The notes beneath the pieces were generated by a model, which saw nothing but the letters and a program-made list of their open reading frames with translations, was not told where the DNA came from and did not search any database. This document shows, in pieces, positions 50,082 through 51,725 of a stretch of 51,725 bases of DNA. This DNA is from Oscillospiraceae bacterium (lineage in GTDB: Bacteria; Bacillota; Clostridia; Monoglobales; Monoglobaceae): assembly GCA_015068605.1 (NCBI GenBank), contig SVKF01000012.1:1-51725 (forward strand). Direction: 5' to 3'. A program made the position numbers and the translations under genes. Position 1 is the stretch's first letter; each line of letters starts with the position of its first letter.

Positions 50082-51725
50082 GAGCATAATGAGAATTTGT
50101 TCGTTTATGTTAACTCTTGTAATGGCATTGGGGATGGCTTCTGTTACCACCCTTGCAGAGACAGAACGAAAAACAGGGGAAGGTGCTTACGGAACACCCG
50201 TAATTGATGGCTTGGTTGATGATGTGTGGAACACAACCTCCATAAACCCCATAATGAACTGTATAACAACGGATAAAGAGGAATATATCGGTTGGTTTAA
50301 AATCCTTTGGGATGAGAAAAATCTCTATATTCTCGCAAAGGTTTATGCAGAGGGCGGAATTTATCAGAATGCTTTTCAGTGGGAGGAAGACCAGGTTAAG
50401 TTCCATATAGACGAGGACTGCAGCCGTGATACAAGCTTTCAAACAGGAGATTATCAGGTAGTTTCCAACTGGGAGGGTTACAAAAGCGGAGTTAACTATA
50501 ACTCCAATAACTTCCAAAGTAAAACAAGTATGTTTGAAAACGGATATTATGTGGAAATAGCTGTTCCTTTTAAAACAATAACTCCGAAAGACGGGCATAA
50601 AATCGGACTTGAAGCCCTTGTTGTAACTTCCATAAAGCTTGGTATGTATGTTCAGCAGTATTTGTGGAACGGCGACAGAAACTGGATATGGAACAGTCCT
50701 GCAGGCTATGGAACAATAACCTTAAGAGATAATGTTACAAGCTTTCCCGAAGAGCCGGAATTTAAAGGACAGGCGGTAAACGGCGGATATGCAGAGCCGG
50801 AGGTTCCGATTACGGTGGAAAAGGTAAATGATGTAACAGTAAATTTCGACAGTAAGAGCGGAGTTTATAATATTGTCCATGTAAACGAATATCCGAGTAT
50901 GGAAATCAACGAATTTGCAAACCTTATCGATGCAACTGTTAAAGACGGAAATACGATTATTAAAGACGGTGTAACCATAAAGTATACGGCAAACGAAAGA
51001 CTTGCGGAGTATAAAAATGATAAATATGGCGACGGACATTTAATGTGTGAGCGTGAGGCGGTTATGTCTGACGGAAAGCTTTATGTTCCCATAAGCTCAA
51101 CAGTTCCGACACTTGCGTATCATCTTCAGTATGACCGTTTCGGAAAGGTTTTAAATCTCACATCGGGAACAGATTATCCCGAAACAGAGCTTGTTTTCTA
51201 TGCCCGTGACTTTGGTGCGATTGGCGACGGTGTCCATGATGACGGCCCTGCCATAACAAACGCACTTTATGCGGCAATGGCGACAGGCAGACCGTCAAGA
51301 GTTGAGCTTGATGAAAACAAAATCTATCTCATCGGCGAAAGACAGGACAGTATGAGTTATTTCACCTTGCAGGATGTTGAAAATCTTGTTTGGGACGGCA
51401 AAAACAGTACGCTTTTATTTGAAAGACCGACAAACAGCTTTATTTTCATATCGAGATGTGCAAATGTTACGGTTAAGAATCTTCATGTTGATTATAAGGA
51501 GTTTACAACAACTCAGGGTAGAATTATAGAGCTTGAGCCTGAAACAAATTCTTTCCTGATTGAAATTGATGAAGGTCATCCGCTTCCTGCCGATGATGAC
51601 TGGGTAAATCTTATCCAGACAGGCTCAAACGGTCTCGGTTCAACAGGCGGTTGGTGGGCAGGATACTTATATGATGCAGAAAAGCCTCATATTAAGCGTC
51701 AGAGATTTGATAATTACGGCACAAA
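50074..51725 (+). CDS. Secreted pectate-lyase-superfamily enzyme with CBM9-like domain (3' end outside window)
   Basis: An open frame from TTG 50074 to the window edge (550 codons, incomplete). TTG is preferred because GGAGG (50061-50065) is 8 nt upstream; ATG 50089 is too far. Signal peptide ~1-30. Residues ~35-215 resemble a CBM9-type domain ('P-V-I-D-G-L-V-D-D-V-W', 'D-E-K-N-L-Y-I-L-A-K-V'). Residues ~250-360 resemble a copper-amine-oxidase-N-like stalk ('L-Y-V-P-I-S-S'). From ~375 the right-handed beta-helix begins with 'D-F-G-A-I-G-D-G-V-H-D-D-G-P-A-I', the Pectate_lyase_3 signature also found in GH28-type enzymes. The active site lies beyond the window. Confidence 0.85.
   Translation, partial: MNKSIMRICSFMLTLVMALGMASVTTLAETERKTGEGAYGTPVIDGLVDDVWNTTSINPIMNCITTDKEEYIGWFKILWDEKNLYILAKVYAEGGIYQNAFQWEEDQVKFHIDEDCSRDTSFQTGDYQVVSNWEGYKSGVNYNSNNFQSKTSMFENGYYVEIAVPFKTITPKDGHKIGLEALVVTSIKLGMYVQQYLWNGDRNWIWNSPAGYGTITLRDNVTSFPEEPEFKGQAVNGGYAEPEVPITVEKVNDVTVNFDSKSGVYNIVHVNEYPSMEINEFANLIDATVKDGNTIIKDGVTIKYTANERLAEYKNDKYGDGHLMCEREAVMSDGKLYVPISSTVPTLAYHLQYDRFGKVLNLTSGTDYPETELVFYARDFGAIGDGVHDDGPAITNALYAAMATGRPSRVELDENKIYLIGERQDSMSYFTLQDVENLVWDGKNSTLLFERPTNSFIFISRCANVTVKNLHVDYKEFTTTQGRIIELEPETNSFLIEIDEGHPLPADDDWVNLIQTGSNGLGSTGGWWAGYLYDAEKPHIKRQRFDNYGT

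Noticed and set aside
1-51725. CRISPR arrays, insertion sequences, tRNA or rRNA genes
   Set aside because: No regularly spaced repeats, transposase signatures or tRNA-like cloverleaf with a TTCRA arm were seen by eye on either strand.

Overview
The window looks like chromosome from a low-GC, spore-lineage member of Clostridia that degrades plant polysaccharides. The grounds are: strong AGGAGG ribosome binding sites, consensus sigma-A promoters with 17-nt spacers, a T-box leader in front of aspS, a spoIIM-xerD pair, tRNA-dependent amidation genes, and many secreted proteins with S-layer homology (SLH) domains, laminin-G-like domains and pectate-lyase folds. A pectinolytic, Monoglobus-like lineage would fit, but that is inference; there is no rRNA gene here to place it.

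Layout. (1) 1-2413: a serine beta-lactamase-fold hydrolase and an AraC-type regulator. (2) 2539-15944: a secreted polysaccharide-utilisation operon of two tandem paralogous clan GH-A-type glycoside hydrolases, a LamG/Big_5 surface protein and two SLH proteins, closed by a 19-bp terminator stem. (3) 16080-18374 (-): a cytosolic GH106-like hydrolase, divergent from (4) 18619-22998: three M42-family peptidase genes (the third has lost its active-site residues), a Met-gamma-lyase/aluminium-resistance-family PLP enzyme and an eight-cysteine 54-residue protein. (5) 23138-27090 (-): a Ser/Thr kinase, an FHA-ABC ATPase and an ABC-2 permease, resembling a phospho-regulated exporter. (6) 27262-32216 (-): T-box leader, an aspS-gatC fusion, a shortened gatA without catalytic serines, and gatB. 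(7) 32263-35914: ABC-F ATPase, ApbE-like flavin transferase, ComEC-like metallo-hydrolase and a DUF3006 protein. (8) 35944-39580: aminotransferase, frameshifted proC, spoIIM and xerD. (9) 39645-42051: AraC regulator and nucleoside hydrolase, then a scar where a truncated AraC gene meets a truncated GH43 gene. (10) 42081-51725: a second surface-polysaccharide cluster with two SLH proteins, two proteins built from a repeated beta-sandwich domain, and a pectate-lyase-type enzyme that runs off the window.

How it fits together: regions 2 and 10 each carry the same two-gene SLH module (a protein with a Gly/Ser linker and C-terminal SLH repeats, then an ~880-residue protein with N-terminal SLH repeats) next to secreted polysaccharide-active proteins. 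They probably build and anchor cell-surface degradation machinery. Housekeeping genes lie between them. The least ordinary parts are the kinase-FHA-ABC system, the AspRS-GatC fusion with an apparently inactive GatA, and the M42 trio with a dead third member and a small Cys-rich partner.
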